NCBI GenBank assembly: GCA_947625905.1
Contig: CANQQJ010000013.1
Location: 1-64,000 of the forward strand
Direction: 5' to 3'
Length of the DNA: 64,000 bases
Source of the DNA: an uncultured Clostridia bacterium
Lineage (GTDB): Bacteria; Bacillota; Clostridia; Monoglobales; Monoglobaceae
The notes beneath the pieces were generated by a model that saw only the letters and a list, made by a program, of their open reading frames with translations, had not been told where the DNA came from and did not search any database. A program made the position numbers and the translations under genes. This document shows, one piece after another, positions 8,701 to 18,448 of the stretch. Within the stretch, counting starts at the first letter, position 1, and every line of letters begins with the position of its first letter.

Positions 8701-11700
8701 TACGAGGGTACGCCGTATATGCCCGCGAGTGGAGCCTACATAGTTATAGATCCCTACAACTACGGACTGTCGGACAATGACGGCAATTTCAACACCACGG
8801 CAATGTACGGCATTGGCGGTTACAGCGTTATATACAAAATAACAGCCTCGGGGAAAACGACATACGGCTCGGTGGTTTTGGATAATTCAAATATATCGGA
8901 ATTCGGGCAGGACGAGAGCGCGATCACCGCTTATAACTCGGCTGTGGGCAACGCCATCAAAGTCGATACCTCCGACGTGACCGTTCCGCATATCAGCGCC
9001 TTTGTGGCGACCGATGAAAACGGCGTTCAGAGCGAAAACAACACAGTCGAGATAAGCAACAATGAATTTTCGAACTTCACGATCACCGTTAACAACGACA
9101 ATGCGGTATACACCGATTCGGACGGAAATGAGCACCGCGAGAACGTCAAAGAGATCGACCTCTTGATTTGCGACCCTAACTCCAAAGAGGTCAAAGCCAC
9201 GATAACGGGCACGATACCCACACCCGCGCCCAGCGAGAGTCCGGAGCCGACCGAAACTCCCGACCCGAACGCTACCGCTGGCCCGACCTTGGATCCCGAC
9301 GCTATCAACAACAGCGCGGTCATAACAAAGGCGAGTGAGACGGTCAATAAAGACGGAACGACCACAACCGTGTGGAATTTGAGCCACACCTTCAACAAGG
9401 GCTATTCCAATTTTTACAAGGCCAGCGACGAGCTGTATGTCAGACTCACGACCGACAGGCTCATGGGCAACGGCAAGTCGATCGACGCCGACGGAAATGA
9501 AATGGACAACGACGCGTTCAAACAGACGACCTACAATCCGATCAACACGGGCTACACATTCACGGAGCAAAACCCGCAGATGCCGGTAACGCAGAACATA
9601 AGCTTTGATACTTACATGAACTTTGTGGAGCTTCCGCTTATCGGCTCGCTAAACGCTTTCTTTAATCTCGAGTTTATCAGTCTGTCGCTCACCAGTCTGC
9701 CCGACGGCGGCGAGCGTCTCGGCATCGGATATGTTCCGCTGTCAGACGGGCATTTCATGAGTCCGGGATTATCGAAAGAGGAGGTCGAGAAAGGCGCCGA
9801 TCTGATTGATGACATCGGAAAGCTGGCGGGCAATAAACACAGGATAGGAATGTACGAATGGGGACTGAGCCCTATATTCGGTGTTTATCTGGACTTCGGC
9901 CTAACCGGCGGAGAGCTTTTGTTCATAGGAGGCGGAGTATACTTCGGATTAAGCGGCGAATTCAGTATTGTTCAGTATTTTCTGGTCGGCGCGATACCGC
10001 TCTATCTCGGCGTTGACGGCGATCTTGCCGTGGTCGCGCAGGGAGGTATTGATGATATAGATTCTAAGAGGACGACGATCAACTCGATCAAAGACACGGA
10101 CAATTCATTCGATTCGCATCTCTCGCCCCAGATCGTCATTCAGGCCTACGGCGACATTTTCGGATACGCGGGCATCGGCTTGTGCGGAATTTTGGGCGTG
10201 AGAGGTGGATTTACCTTCGGCGCGGATTATATATATTTCCCAAACGTCCAGGAGCTGTATCCGTCATATCACACAAACGGACTGACTCTTGACGCGACAA
10301 TAAGGATAAAGCTTGACGTGCTCCTGTTCTCGATCCCGATACCCGCGGTAACGCTGTTTGAGAAGAACTACGGATACTTCAAGGATGTTGAGGAATCGCG
10401 TGATGAAACAATGTCGGACGGCGAGGCGGAGACCGCGGACGCCGCCCGGGCTGTCATGAGACCCAGAGCCGAGGGCACGTCCGAGTGGCTGCCAAACAGC
10501 GATCTCGTGGAGGCGGCGAGCTCCTTTGAGGAGGACGGCACAAGCGTGCTGCTGGAGAACGGATACGACAGAGCCGACCCGCAGCTTTTGAACTTGGGCA
10601 ACGGAAAAGTACTGCTCGTGTTTGTTGCCGATATTCCCGAAAGAAACGATGAAAACAGGACCGCAATAATGTACAGCATTTATGAGAACAACACCTGGTC
10701 CGACCCCGTAATGATACACGACGACGGCACAGCCGACTTTGAACCCGATATTTGCGACGCGGGCGACAAGGTCCTGATCTCTTGGACGTCAAGAGCCGAG
10801 GGCGCTGAATACACAAACGAAAAGGAATATCTAAAGAGCCTCAACGTTCACGCCGTGACGCTCGACAAGAACACCCTTGAGCTTGGCGAAGTCGAGAAGC
10901 TGACCGACGACGACTACTTCAACAGCACGCCCGTCGGAGTGTATGATGATGTGACCGGCGACATGATGGTATTTTATCTGAAATCCGCTCCGACCGACGA
11001 CTTTGAACAGTCGGTATCGCCCACAGTCAACGAGGGCGAGATCATGTATATGCTCTACGACGCGGAGCAGGGCAGATGGCTTAGAGATATGTATTATGAC
11101 AACGAGGTGTCCGACAACGGCGTTAAGCAGACGCTCACCGACGAATGGGGCGGACAGAGATTCTTGTCCTCGCCCATCAGCGACTTCGGAATGAACGACC
11201 CCGTCATTATTGACTTTGACGCCGCAAGCTATAACGGAAAGGGAATATACACCTACACGGTCGACGAGGACAACAACATGGACACCGACGCCGACAGAGA
11301 ACTGTTTGTTCAGGTATACGATTTTGATACGCACAAGACATACGACCCGATAAGAATAACCAATGACAATTACTGCGACTCGAGGCCCCAGATCGCGAGC
11401 GCAGGTATAAGATCGGCTGTATTCTGGCTCGAAAACAACAGCGATATACGCTATATAAGCATTGCCGGACTGCTTGATGAAGGACTGACCGACGACGGCA
11501 GCATAGATCCCGATTATACGCATAAGATCGGCCTTGTGTACTGCAATACCGGCGATCCGAACGTTGATCCGACATTCGGCAGCTTCGAACCGTTTGTTGA
11601 CTCGGACGGCAACATATACATCGTGTGGATACAGCCCGAAAGGAATGACGCGGGCGAAAACTGCCAGGAGATCTATACGGCGGCGATGATCAACGACGAA

Positions 11701-13548
11701 AACGGCACAAGCTGGTCGGATGCTCTGCGCCTCACCCACAGCGGCGTGTTCAACGATGAGCCCGCTCTCGTGACAGATCAAAACGGAAATCTGATGACCG
11801 TTAACAATCAGTATAAAATCGACAATAGCAGCGACGATGTCGCGGTCACGGATGTTAAGCTGGTTTCTACCGGTTATGAAACTGTCGGCTCGCTGGAGCC
11901 CGTCGATACCGAGCTTTCGGATGAGCACCCGATGGCCGGCGAGACGGTGGACGTGACTTTAAAGGTCAAGAACACGGGCCTCAAGCCCGCGTCGGGCTAC
12001 ACCCTCGATATATACGAGGTGATCAACGGAGAGGTAAAAGACAAGTTATTCACGACCGAGTCCGATGAGCACATCACTCCGTCGTCAAGCTCACACGCGG
12101 AGTTTACATGGACAATGCCCGACAGCTTTGAAGGCATAAATGATCTTTCGCTCTACGCTGAGCTTCACGAGACGGGCACCGGCCAGATACTTATGTATCA
12201 AAGCGACAGCATCGACATAGAGCCGAATTACGAGATCACCGACTATAACCTGGATCAAGACACCGACGGCATTATGATCGACTACACAGTTACAAACAAC
12301 GGAAACGCCGATTCGAACCCGACCGACGAAGTGGTCGTGCTCTTCAACGACATCTACCACAGCGGAAAGACCTCCGATCCGTATCTCAAGGAACAGATAG
12401 GGGAACTGAAGCCGGGCGAGACAAAGAGCTATTCGAGCCGTCTCGATATCCCCGCCGATGATTTTGAACACGGATTTATAAACGCGTACATCGGAGTGAA
12501 GGACAGCGAGGGCAACGATATAGGCAGCGGCGAAGCGTTCGAGCTGCCTCTCGAGTTCCCATACAGCATAACGGTCAACGGCGACAAGAACCTTTCCGAA
12601 ATAACGCTCAAAGAGGGCGAAAGCCTTGAGCTTAATACCGAATTCTCACAGAGCGATTATTATGAAGGCGCCGAGGCGAACTACTCGGTAAGCAACTGCT
12701 CGGTGGCGCAGATAAACGGCAATACCTTAAAAGGGCTCCGAGAGGGCGAGACCACACTTGAGGTCATGATAATGCCCCACGGAGGATATAAAAGCATAAA
12801 GGTGACAGTCACGGGAGACGGAACATCACCCACTCCCACAAGACGCCCGTCAAGCGGCGGAAGCGGCGGATTCGGAGGCGGCACCTTCGGAACGACAGCC
12901 GATACCGCGGCGACTCCGCTGCCGACCGAGGCGCAGGGTCCCGACGCTTCGGCCCAACCGATCCAGACACCCGACACATCCGGCGCGGAAACATCAAGAT
13001 TCGCTGATGTGCAGCCATCCGACTGGTTCTTTGAAAGCGTGGAGTACGCGGCAGAAAAGGGCATCATGAACGGAACGGGAGACGGAATTTTCGAGCCGTA
13101 TCTCAATGTGACGCGCGGAATGTACGCGACCGTTCTGGGCCGCATGGAGGGCGTAGCACCCGCGGCCTCAGACAGCGGATTCGCGGATGTGGCTCCCGAT
13201 GAGTATTACGCTCCCTATATCGCGTGGGCCGCGCAAAACGGCATTGTGGACGGCTACGGAGACGGAAACTTCGGACCCGAGGACAATATCACCCGCGAGC
13301 AGATCGCCAAAATGACGGCAAGCTTTATAACATACAAAACGGGCGCGGCGGCGAGCGGAGCCGAGCTGAGCTTCACCGACGCGGCGGATATCTCCGACTG
13401 GGCGCGCGAACCGATAGCGCTCTGCGTCGAGCAGGGAATCCTGAACGGAAACGACGACGGTACCTTCGCGCCGCAAAACAACGCGACCCGCGCCGAGACC
13501 GCCGCGGTGGCAGAGAGGCTCGACAAGCTGATCTCGGGCCTCAGATAA
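5794..13548 (+). CDS. Giant secreted surface protein: signal peptide, Calx-beta domains, Pro/Thr linkers, three C-terminal SLH domains
   Basis: MKTSIKRKVKSMLSAALVFAMLACSLQIPVFAA. Calx-beta-like AVISFGSSEYYPEDGYIKVTLERSG...SDGTAAAGRDY. SLH repeats FADVQPSDWFFESVEYAAEKGIMNGTGDG, FADVAPDEYYAPYIAWAAQNGIVDGYGDG, FTDAADISDWAREPIALCVEQGILNGNDDG. Confidence 0.92.
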   Translation: MKTSIKRKVKSMLSAALVFAMLACSLQIPVFAAGDPIYLPEDDAPDEIISSGAFYVSTSNAEIDENANAPYIFKVARGGSDLPEASLRLNMTDITARYGADYKIKLRDGGTFSDGVKNARKSRSLLEEIVENSDSIEERNDTDTLVDGENLDEETANELYTEDVQKLGNYLGEALSDTDAEASPEPVAEDEAPEVSEESEAADDPDDGSAEAEADGTEAAAVSLKAAKSLATGLESDKQSMDGGGSIEQFTDDMLSALSLEMESAYLTLDFAEGESEKYIEIIPNDNMSGDGDRMFMAALFPITESAVISDMKGVTVTIKDDEEQEPAVISFGSSEYYPEDGYIKVTLERSGAINQMVQVKVTTSDGTAAAGRDYSQVDTEAAFPYGVTQRTINIPIRSEYIENDSDFNITLSDPKGCVIGGNSTARGIIPAGSESYSFENESESEADGEVTAAADATDDSVFVVDALDLSKPKSTEKNYASIGSVGAFGDKNTQYEISADDHWWVEITDRIHNVYSDATWDIERHYTYNGIEFDCSSSGNGATGIYFCNADDNKEQEVYSTGSGWSQQKLDVFQNADFSSFRVHTVYDLGSFGDARDLKIYSASPILKPFDIMLEGPEPLQFLDADGNYRNNTELSGDIVDATNVTLSGAGADKKIVRFAKDGNDTITVTTSGKYSRITGFNIVNSDTKASTRIDAKYTNGLGTNSASVKLTEDLVRDYLDYIVFKDNNSKGQKGAFNIQPVLGYIDSTVNVHADPLGVASVKASGNVNPNSDGSYTYHKGDNIRFTQTINDPDMYTSDRIQIVTEGNINQGNNLRQYDKNPNGSLTNYCTYFDDCSKMDVTPYYTRRDNQITVRVAKSDLSKFDTSQGIFTNTSADTGDYMEYLAADGSVKGEYYEMSAAPAQEGYVSVWRQTGTDDTTLYSQNTFYFNATDSSEKNIIYLTCEKADDIRYVLTGSVKYTDRPLNGSYEGTPYMPASGAYIVIDPYNYGLSDNDGNFNTTAMYGIGGYSVIYKITASGKTTYGSVVLDNSNISEFGQDESAITAYNSAVGNAIKVDTSDVTVPHISAFVATDENGVQSENNTVEISNNEFSNFTITVNNDNAVYTDSDGNEHRENVKEIDLLICDPNSKEVKATITGTIPTPAPSESPEPTETPDPNATAGPTLDPDAINNSAVITKASETVNKDGTTTTVWNLSHTFNKGYSNFYKASDELYVRLTTDRLMGNGKSIDADGNEMDNDAFKQTTYNPINTGYTFTEQNPQMPVTQNISFDTYMNFVELPLIGSLNAFFNLEFISLSLTSLPDGGERLGIGYVPLSDGHFMSPGLSKEEVEKGADLIDDIGKLAGNKHRIGMYEWGLSPIFGVYLDFGLTGGELLFIGGGVYFGLSGEFSIVQYFLVGAIPLYLGVDGDLAVVAQGGIDDIDSKRTTINSIKDTDNSFDSHLSPQIVIQAYGDIFGYAGIGLCGILGVRGGFTFGADYIYFPNVQELYPSYHTNGLTLDATIRIKLDVLLFSIPIPAVTLFEKNYGYFKDVEESRDETMSDGEAETADAARAVMRPRAEGTSEWLPNSDLVEAASSFEEDGTSVLLENGYDRADPQLLNLGNGKVLLVFVADIPERNDENRTAIMYSIYENNTWSDPVMIHDDGTADFEPDICDAGDKVLISWTSRAEGAEYTNEKEYLKSLNVHAVTLDKNTLELGEVEKLTDDDYFNSTPVGVYDDVTGDMMVFYLKSAPTDDFEQSVSPTVNEGEIMYMLYDAEQGRWLRDMYYDNEVSDNGVKQTLTDEWGGQRFLSSPISDFGMNDPVIIDFDAASYNGKGIYTYTVDEDNNMDTDADRELFVQVYDFDTHKTYDPIRITNDNYCDSRPQIASAGIRSAVFWLENNSDIRYISIAGLLDEGLTDDGSIDPDYTHKIGLVYCNTGDPNVDPTFGSFEPFVDSDGNIYIVWIQPERNDAGENCQEIYTAAMINDENGTSWSDALRLTHSGVFNDEPALVTDQNGNLMTVNNQYKIDNSSDDVAVTDVKLVSTGYETVGSLEPVDTELSDEHPMAGETVDVTLKVKNTGLKPASGYTLDIYEVINGEVKDKLFTTESDEHITPSSSSHAEFTWTMPDSFEGINDLSLYAELHETGTGQILMYQSDSIDIEPNYEITDYNLDQDTDGIMIDYTVTNNGNADSNPTDEVVVLFNDIYHSGKTSDPYLKEQIGELKPGETKSYSSRLDIPADDFEHGFINAYIGVKDSEGNDIGSGEAFELPLEFPYSITVNGDKNLSEITLKEGESLELNTEFSQSDYYEGAEANYSVSNCSVAQINGNTLKGLREGETTLEVMIMPHGGYKSIKVTVTGDGTSPTPTRRPSSGGSGGFGGGTFGTTADTAATPLPTEAQGPDASAQPIQTPDTSGAETSRFADVQPSDWFFESVEYAAEKGIMNGTGDGIFEPYLNVTRGMYATVLGRMEGVAPAASDSGFADVAPDEYYAPYIAWAAQNGIVDGYGDGNFGPEDNITREQIAKMTASFITYKTGAAASGAELSFTDAADISDWAREPIALCVEQGILNGNDDGTFAPQNNATRAETAAVAERLDKLISGLR

Positions 13549-13570
13549 GGCGAAACGAATATAATCATTT

Positions 13571-13602
13571 CACTATGCTGCCCGATTTTGGGCGGCATAG
13601 TG
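13571..13602. terminator. Intergenic hairpin between surface-protein genes
   Basis: CACTATGCtGCCC-gatttt-GGGCgGCATAGTG; weak T-tract. Confidence 0.45.
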
Positions 13603-13640
13603 AAAGCATGTTAAGAATTCTTAAAAGGAGTGTTAAAAAC

Positions 13641-16600
13641 ATGAGAATATTTAAAAAGTTTATCGCGTGTGCAGCAGCGGCGGCAATGCTGATCTCTCTT
13701 GTATCTTCGTTCGAGTTTTCTGCGTTTGCAGCCGGCCTTGAGGGCAGCGGCACGTCGGATGACCCGTTTATAATTTCGGATCTTTCGTCACTTGAGGCCT
13801 TCAGCGAATACGTAAATGGAGGACTGACCAGCTACGGTATGCCTAAGCATTTCAAACTTACCGCCGATATAAATATGTCGGATAAATACGGTCCAAAAAA
13901 AGACTCATGGGAACCGATAGGAGCATTTTTTGAAGGAGATCGTCAAGCACTACCGGGTGAAAATGTTGGCTTTCAAGGCATATTCGACGGCGGCGGACAC
14001 ACTATATCCGGTCTTTATATCGATTCAAAATACTCGTATATAGGTCTGTTCGGAGTAATCAATTCCAGCGCCACAGTCAAAAATCTCAGCGTTAACGGCA
14101 CGGTTACCGGCGATGACTACACAGGCGGCATAGCAGGGTATATTTGCGACGGCAGTACAATCATAAACTGCAGCAACAACTGCGCCGTAACCGGCGGGAA
14201 TGATACCGGCGGTATTGTGGGACATATCGAAGACAGCTCGGTAAGTAATTGCTTTAACACCGGAGCAATCTTTAACAACAGAGCAATCACGGGCAACGGA
14301 TATGCAGGCGGCATTGCAGGCAATAATAACGGCGCTATAGAGAACTGCTATAATATCGGAGAGGTCAACTCCAATTCTGAGTACAAGAAAGATCTACTCT
14401 GCGGTATAGCCTGTTGTGAACCCGACGGCCCAATTCCAACCCCAAAGGGCTTCATACACAATTGCTATTATCTCGAAAAAACGCGCGAAGATCCAAATGC
14501 GACGGTAAAGACCGAGGAGGAGTTTATATCCGGCGAGGTTGCGTATCTGCTGCAGAGCGGCTGCCTTTCGTCGCCGACCTGGGGACAAAACGGCGATTTC
14601 CCGGACCTGATCGCCCTGAACGACGGCATGAAAATACTGCGCAAGGTAACATTTGTGAGCGAACGCCCGAACATAGGTACTTTGTATCTTCCCGACGGAG
14701 ATAAGCTCTCGGTTCAAAACGACTATCCGTACATCAAGTGGTCGCAGACAGCTCCGGGCGGTGAGCATCAGGCTGAGTTCGACTTAAGCACGCCGATAAC
14801 ACGCGATCTGACGCTCTATTTGATGGAAGGGCGCGAGTTTGAGCAAAGCTCCGACGCGGATATCGCGCTCAAAGCCGAATGCGGATTTCCGTTTGAACAA
14901 GATCTGTCAAAATTATTAATGCTAAATGACGGAAGCTCCGCGAAGCCCGATGACTTTGAATTTAAACCGAATGAGGAAAAAACTCTACCGAGCTGCTTTA
15001 CCATAGAAGACGGAAAGCTCAAATCAGACTGCGTCGCGTTGGATATAGGCAAACACAGCATTACTATCAATGTTGTAGACAAAAACCCGTACAGTAATAT
15101 AGCGCTTACCGCGCTCGATCCCGAGCCCGCCGAATTCTACGCCGTGCTTACCATAAACATAGAGGTAGGCTTCAGAGGCGGCGGCACAAAAAACTCGCCG
15201 TACGAGATACCGAACCTTGCGGCGCTTGAGGCGTTCCGCAATTATATAAATTCGGGTAACAGCAAGAGCGAGTATTTCAAGCTTACAGACAACATCGAAC
15301 TCGGCGGAAAGAACTCGCCCTGGACCCCGATAGGCGACCTTGCGGACCCGTTCGGCGGCACATTTGACGGCGGCGGACATTTGATAAGCGGCCTTTATAT
15401 CAATTCGGATGACGGCTATCTCGGCCTGTTCGGAAATTCGAGCGGGACCCTGCAAAATCTGGGCGTAAGCGGCGAGATCGTCGGCAGCGGCAACAGCTAT
15501 GCCGGCGGCGTCGTGGGATTCTGCAGCTACGGAACAATAGAAAACTGCTATAACCTCTGCTCTTTGAGCGGCTGCGGGATCGCGGGCGGCATCACGGGAG
15601 ACAATTATTCCGGAGAGATAACAAACTGTTACAACTCGGGCACGATAAGCGGAGAGAGCAATGTCGGCGGTATAGCGGGATTTAACAGAGGCACGATCGA
15701 AAAATGCTATAATGTCGGAGAGATCGAAGGCAAGATCAATGTCGGCGGTATATGCGCGGGTAAAAGCGGCAATGTAACCGATTGCTATTATCTCGAAAAC
15801 ACACACGCAGACTTGAACGCGGAAGTAAAGACCGCTGATGAGTTTAAGTCGGGCGAGGTGGCGTGGCTGCTGCAGAGCGGCTCGGGCAAACGGGTTTGGG
15901 GCCAGAAGATCGGAGAAGATAACTATCCGATACTGACAAGCGACGCGGACAAAAAAATCGTCAAAGTAACATTCTCGACAAATGATAACGCGAACTATGA
16001 GGTGCAATACGCGAACGCGGGCGGTAAATTATTGCAGCCTCTGCCCGACGATCCCGAAACAGGCGAGGACGTCGAGTTTGAAATGTGGTCCGCGTCAAGC
16101 GCTCCGCCGTTTGAAGAGTTCACGGCCGACACGTTGGTGACCGAGGATACTGTCGTTCATTCGGTCGGACGCGAGCTCTTCGGCGGCAAAAGCGAGGAGA
16201 TCAGCCTCAGCGGCACCTACGGCGAGGACACAACAGCGGATCTGTCACAATATATCGAGTATAAAAACAGCGGATCTGTCTCGGGCAGATTCAGCTATAC
16301 AATAAGCGACAAGGGCCAAACCGAAGCTACAATAAACGGCGACATGATCACCATCCCGAAGAACACAAACGCCGGAAGCTACACGCTCACGGTCACGGCG
16401 GAGGAAATGGAGCCTCTCTACTCACTCGCGAGCGTTGAGACGTTCGGCGCAGCCCCCGTGACGCTAAAAATAAACGTAAATATCGCGAAGGCCGATCCGG
16501 TCGTTGTCGTTAAATCGGCCAACGCGCTGTATGACGACGACCCCGAGCCCGACGAGCTGGTAATAGGCACCACGAGCGGCGGCACGCTGCAATACAGCAC

Positions 16601-18359
16601 GGACGGCAAGAATTATACCGAGGATATACCTAAAGCGCATCAGGCGGGCGAATACACCGTTTGGTACAAAGTGGTCGGCGATAATAACTACAATGACACC
16701 GCGCCAAAATCAATAAAGGTCAAGATAGCTCACGGATTCGCGGATGTGGCGGCAGAGCCGAGAGCGGTAAGTAACCTTGTGTTCAGCGGCGAGCCGCAGG
16801 AGCTCATAACCGCCGGAAGCGGCACAAACGGCGAAATGCAGTACAGCCTTGACGGCGAAAATTACTCGCCCGATATCCCGAAAGGCACAGCCGCGGGCGA
16901 ATACACGGTTTGGTACAAGGTGGTCGGCGGATTTGTCGACGGAAAGCATTACCACGACAGCGAGGCGGCTTCTTTGACCGCCACGATCGGAAAGGGTGAT
17001 TCGACCGTCGAGTCGGACGGCGCGGACGTTGTCTACGGAGACGCGTTCACCCTCACTGCCGAGGTCTCAAAGACTGACGCGGGCGCCTCTCTCGCGTCCG
17101 ATGAGGATAAGGTCGACTTCTATATCGGAGGAACGTTCCTCGGCTCGGCAGAAGCGGATTACGGCGGCGCGGAGCTTAAAGACAGCGGCACCGCCTCGCT
17201 CACGGTAACGGCAGACAAGAAATTCGCGATCGGACCCAACACGATAAGAGCCATGTACGGCGGCAGCGTGAACCTGAACAGCAGCGAGAACAGTTCGATC
17301 ACCATCACGATGACCCAAAAGCCGATCGAGTATGAGGTGTCGGCGCGCAACAAGACCTACGACGGCACGGCGGACGTCGAAGTGACGCTTACACCGACCA
17401 ACAGCGGAGATGACAACGTTGCGCTCACAGCGAAAGGCGCTGCGCCCTCAGCGAACGCGGGCAGCTATGAAACGGTCGATCTGACCGAGATAACAATAAG
17501 CGGCACAGACGCGGGATATTACAGCGTAGAGAGCGAAAAGAGCGGCGTTGAGCTTGAGACTTTGAATATCGCGAAAGCCGATCCGAACGTTGTTGTTAAA
17601 TCGGCCAAGGCGCTGTATGACGACAGTGTTCAGGAGCTTGTGACATATGAAGCTCCGAGCGGCGTCACGGTGCTGTTCAGCGATTCCGAAGACGGCGTAT
17701 ATTCGGTGACAATACCGACCGGAAAAGATGCGGGTGAATACACGGTTTGGTATAAAGCTGTCGGAAATAACAACTATAACGATCTGCCGCCCGCGTCCAT
17801 AGATGTCAAGATAGCTCACGGCTTTGCTGATGTCACAAAGGCGCCGACGGCTGTTGACGGCCTTGTTTACAGCGGCTCTCCGCAGCGGCTTATAACGCCC
17901 GGAGAAGCCGAAAACGGCGAAATGAGATACAGTCTTGACGGAGGCGACTATTCGGCCGAGATCCCGACCGCTGTCAAGGCGGGCACATACACCGTATGGT
18001 ATATGGCGGAAGGCGGCTTTGCAGACGGAAAGCACTATCATGACAGCGACCCGTCATCACTGATGGTCACGATAGCGAAACAGGGCGAGTTCGATTATAT
18101 TATAAATGGCGCCGCGCTTGGTGACGACGGCAAACTTGACATTGACCTTGAGTATCAGCTGAAGGAGCCGAAAGCGGCTGTGTTGATCGTCGCGTCATAC
18201 GACGCGGAGGGAGCTTTGACGGGAACAAAAGAGTTCGATATAAACGGTGCGAGCGCCGACCTCGGCGAACCCGCGCCTCGGGGAAACAAAATAAAAATCT
18301 TCATCTGGAGAAGCCTCGACGACATGACTCCCCTCGCGGCGCCGTATGAAATAAAATAA
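13641..18359 (+). CDS. Secreted surface protein with GLUG-type repeats and repeated MBG/Ig-like modules
   Basis: Signal peptide MRIFKKFIACAAAAAMLISLVSSFEFSAFAA at 13641 with SD AAGGAG. GGIAG...NCYN repeats in two blocks, then AGEYTVWYKVVGDNNYND / GKHYHDSE modules. The ORF track start at 13224 is an upstream extension. Confidence 0.88.
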   Translation: MRIFKKFIACAAAAAMLISLVSSFEFSAFAAGLEGSGTSDDPFIISDLSSLEAFSEYVNGGLTSYGMPKHFKLTADINMSDKYGPKKDSWEPIGAFFEGDRQALPGENVGFQGIFDGGGHTISGLYIDSKYSYIGLFGVINSSATVKNLSVNGTVTGDDYTGGIAGYICDGSTIINCSNNCAVTGGNDTGGIVGHIEDSSVSNCFNTGAIFNNRAITGNGYAGGIAGNNNGAIENCYNIGEVNSNSEYKKDLLCGIACCEPDGPIPTPKGFIHNCYYLEKTREDPNATVKTEEEFISGEVAYLLQSGCLSSPTWGQNGDFPDLIALNDGMKILRKVTFVSERPNIGTLYLPDGDKLSVQNDYPYIKWSQTAPGGEHQAEFDLSTPITRDLTLYLMEGREFEQSSDADIALKAECGFPFEQDLSKLLMLNDGSSAKPDDFEFKPNEEKTLPSCFTIEDGKLKSDCVALDIGKHSITINVVDKNPYSNIALTALDPEPAEFYAVLTINIEVGFRGGGTKNSPYEIPNLAALEAFRNYINSGNSKSEYFKLTDNIELGGKNSPWTPIGDLADPFGGTFDGGGHLISGLYINSDDGYLGLFGNSSGTLQNLGVSGEIVGSGNSYAGGVVGFCSYGTIENCYNLCSLSGCGIAGGITGDNYSGEITNCYNSGTISGESNVGGIAGFNRGTIEKCYNVGEIEGKINVGGICAGKSGNVTDCYYLENTHADLNAEVKTADEFKSGEVAWLLQSGSGKRVWGQKIGEDNYPILTSDADKKIVKVTFSTNDNANYEVQYANAGGKLLQPLPDDPETGEDVEFEMWSASSAPPFEEFTADTLVTEDTVVHSVGRELFGGKSEEISLSGTYGEDTTADLSQYIEYKNSGSVSGRFSYTISDKGQTEATINGDMITIPKNTNAGSYTLTVTAEEMEPLYSLASVETFGAAPVTLKINVNIAKADPVVVVKSANALYDDDPEPDELVIGTTSGGTLQYSTDGKNYTEDIPKAHQAGEYTVWYKVVGDNNYNDTAPKSIKVKIAHGFADVAAEPRAVSNLVFSGEPQELITAGSGTNGEMQYSLDGENYSPDIPKGTAAGEYTVWYKVVGGFVDGKHYHDSEAASLTATIGKGDSTVESDGADVVYGDAFTLTAEVSKTDAGASLASDEDKVDFYIGGTFLGSAEADYGGAELKDSGTASLTVTADKKFAIGPNTIRAMYGGSVNLNSSENSSITITMTQKPIEYEVSARNKTYDGTADVEVTLTPTNSGDDNVALTAKGAAPSANAGSYETVDLTEITISGTDAGYYSVESEKSGVELETLNIAKADPNVVVKSAKALYDDSVQELVTYEAPSGVTVLFSDSEDGVYSVTIPTGKDAGEYTVWYKAVGNNNYNDLPPASIDVKIAHGFADVTKAPTAVDGLVYSGSPQRLITPGEAENGEMRYSLDGGDYSAEIPTAVKAGTYTVWYMAEGGFADGKHYHDSDPSSLMVTIAKQGEFDYIINGAALGDDGKLDIDLEYQLKEPKAAVLIVASYDAEGALTGTKEFDINGASADLGEPAPRGNKIKIFIWRSLDDMTPLAAPYEIK

Positions 18360-18390
18360 AAAATTGTCAGACGGTATTAATAGAATCATA

Positions 18391-18428
18391 ATAAAGCACC
18401 TATTATTGACATATTAGGTGCTTTTATT
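18391..18428. terminator. Bidirectional terminator
   Basis: aaagcaccta...taggtgctttt inverted repeat with A/T flanks between convergent genes. Confidence 0.75.
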
Positions 18429-18448
18429 ATGCGAGAATAAATATATTT

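Noticed and set aside
10831-11928. 365-aa minus-strand ORF antisense to the surface protein (also 8887..9570, 15024..16007, 17448..18041)
   Set aside because: Mirror ORFs opposite strongly supported coding sequence; no recognisable domains or RBS; explained by codon bias of the sense gene.
13224-13640. N-terminal extension of the 1711-aa ORF overlapping the SLH gene
   Set aside because: Arg-rich out-of-frame translation of SLH coding sequence; a good SD plus signal peptide starts at 13641.
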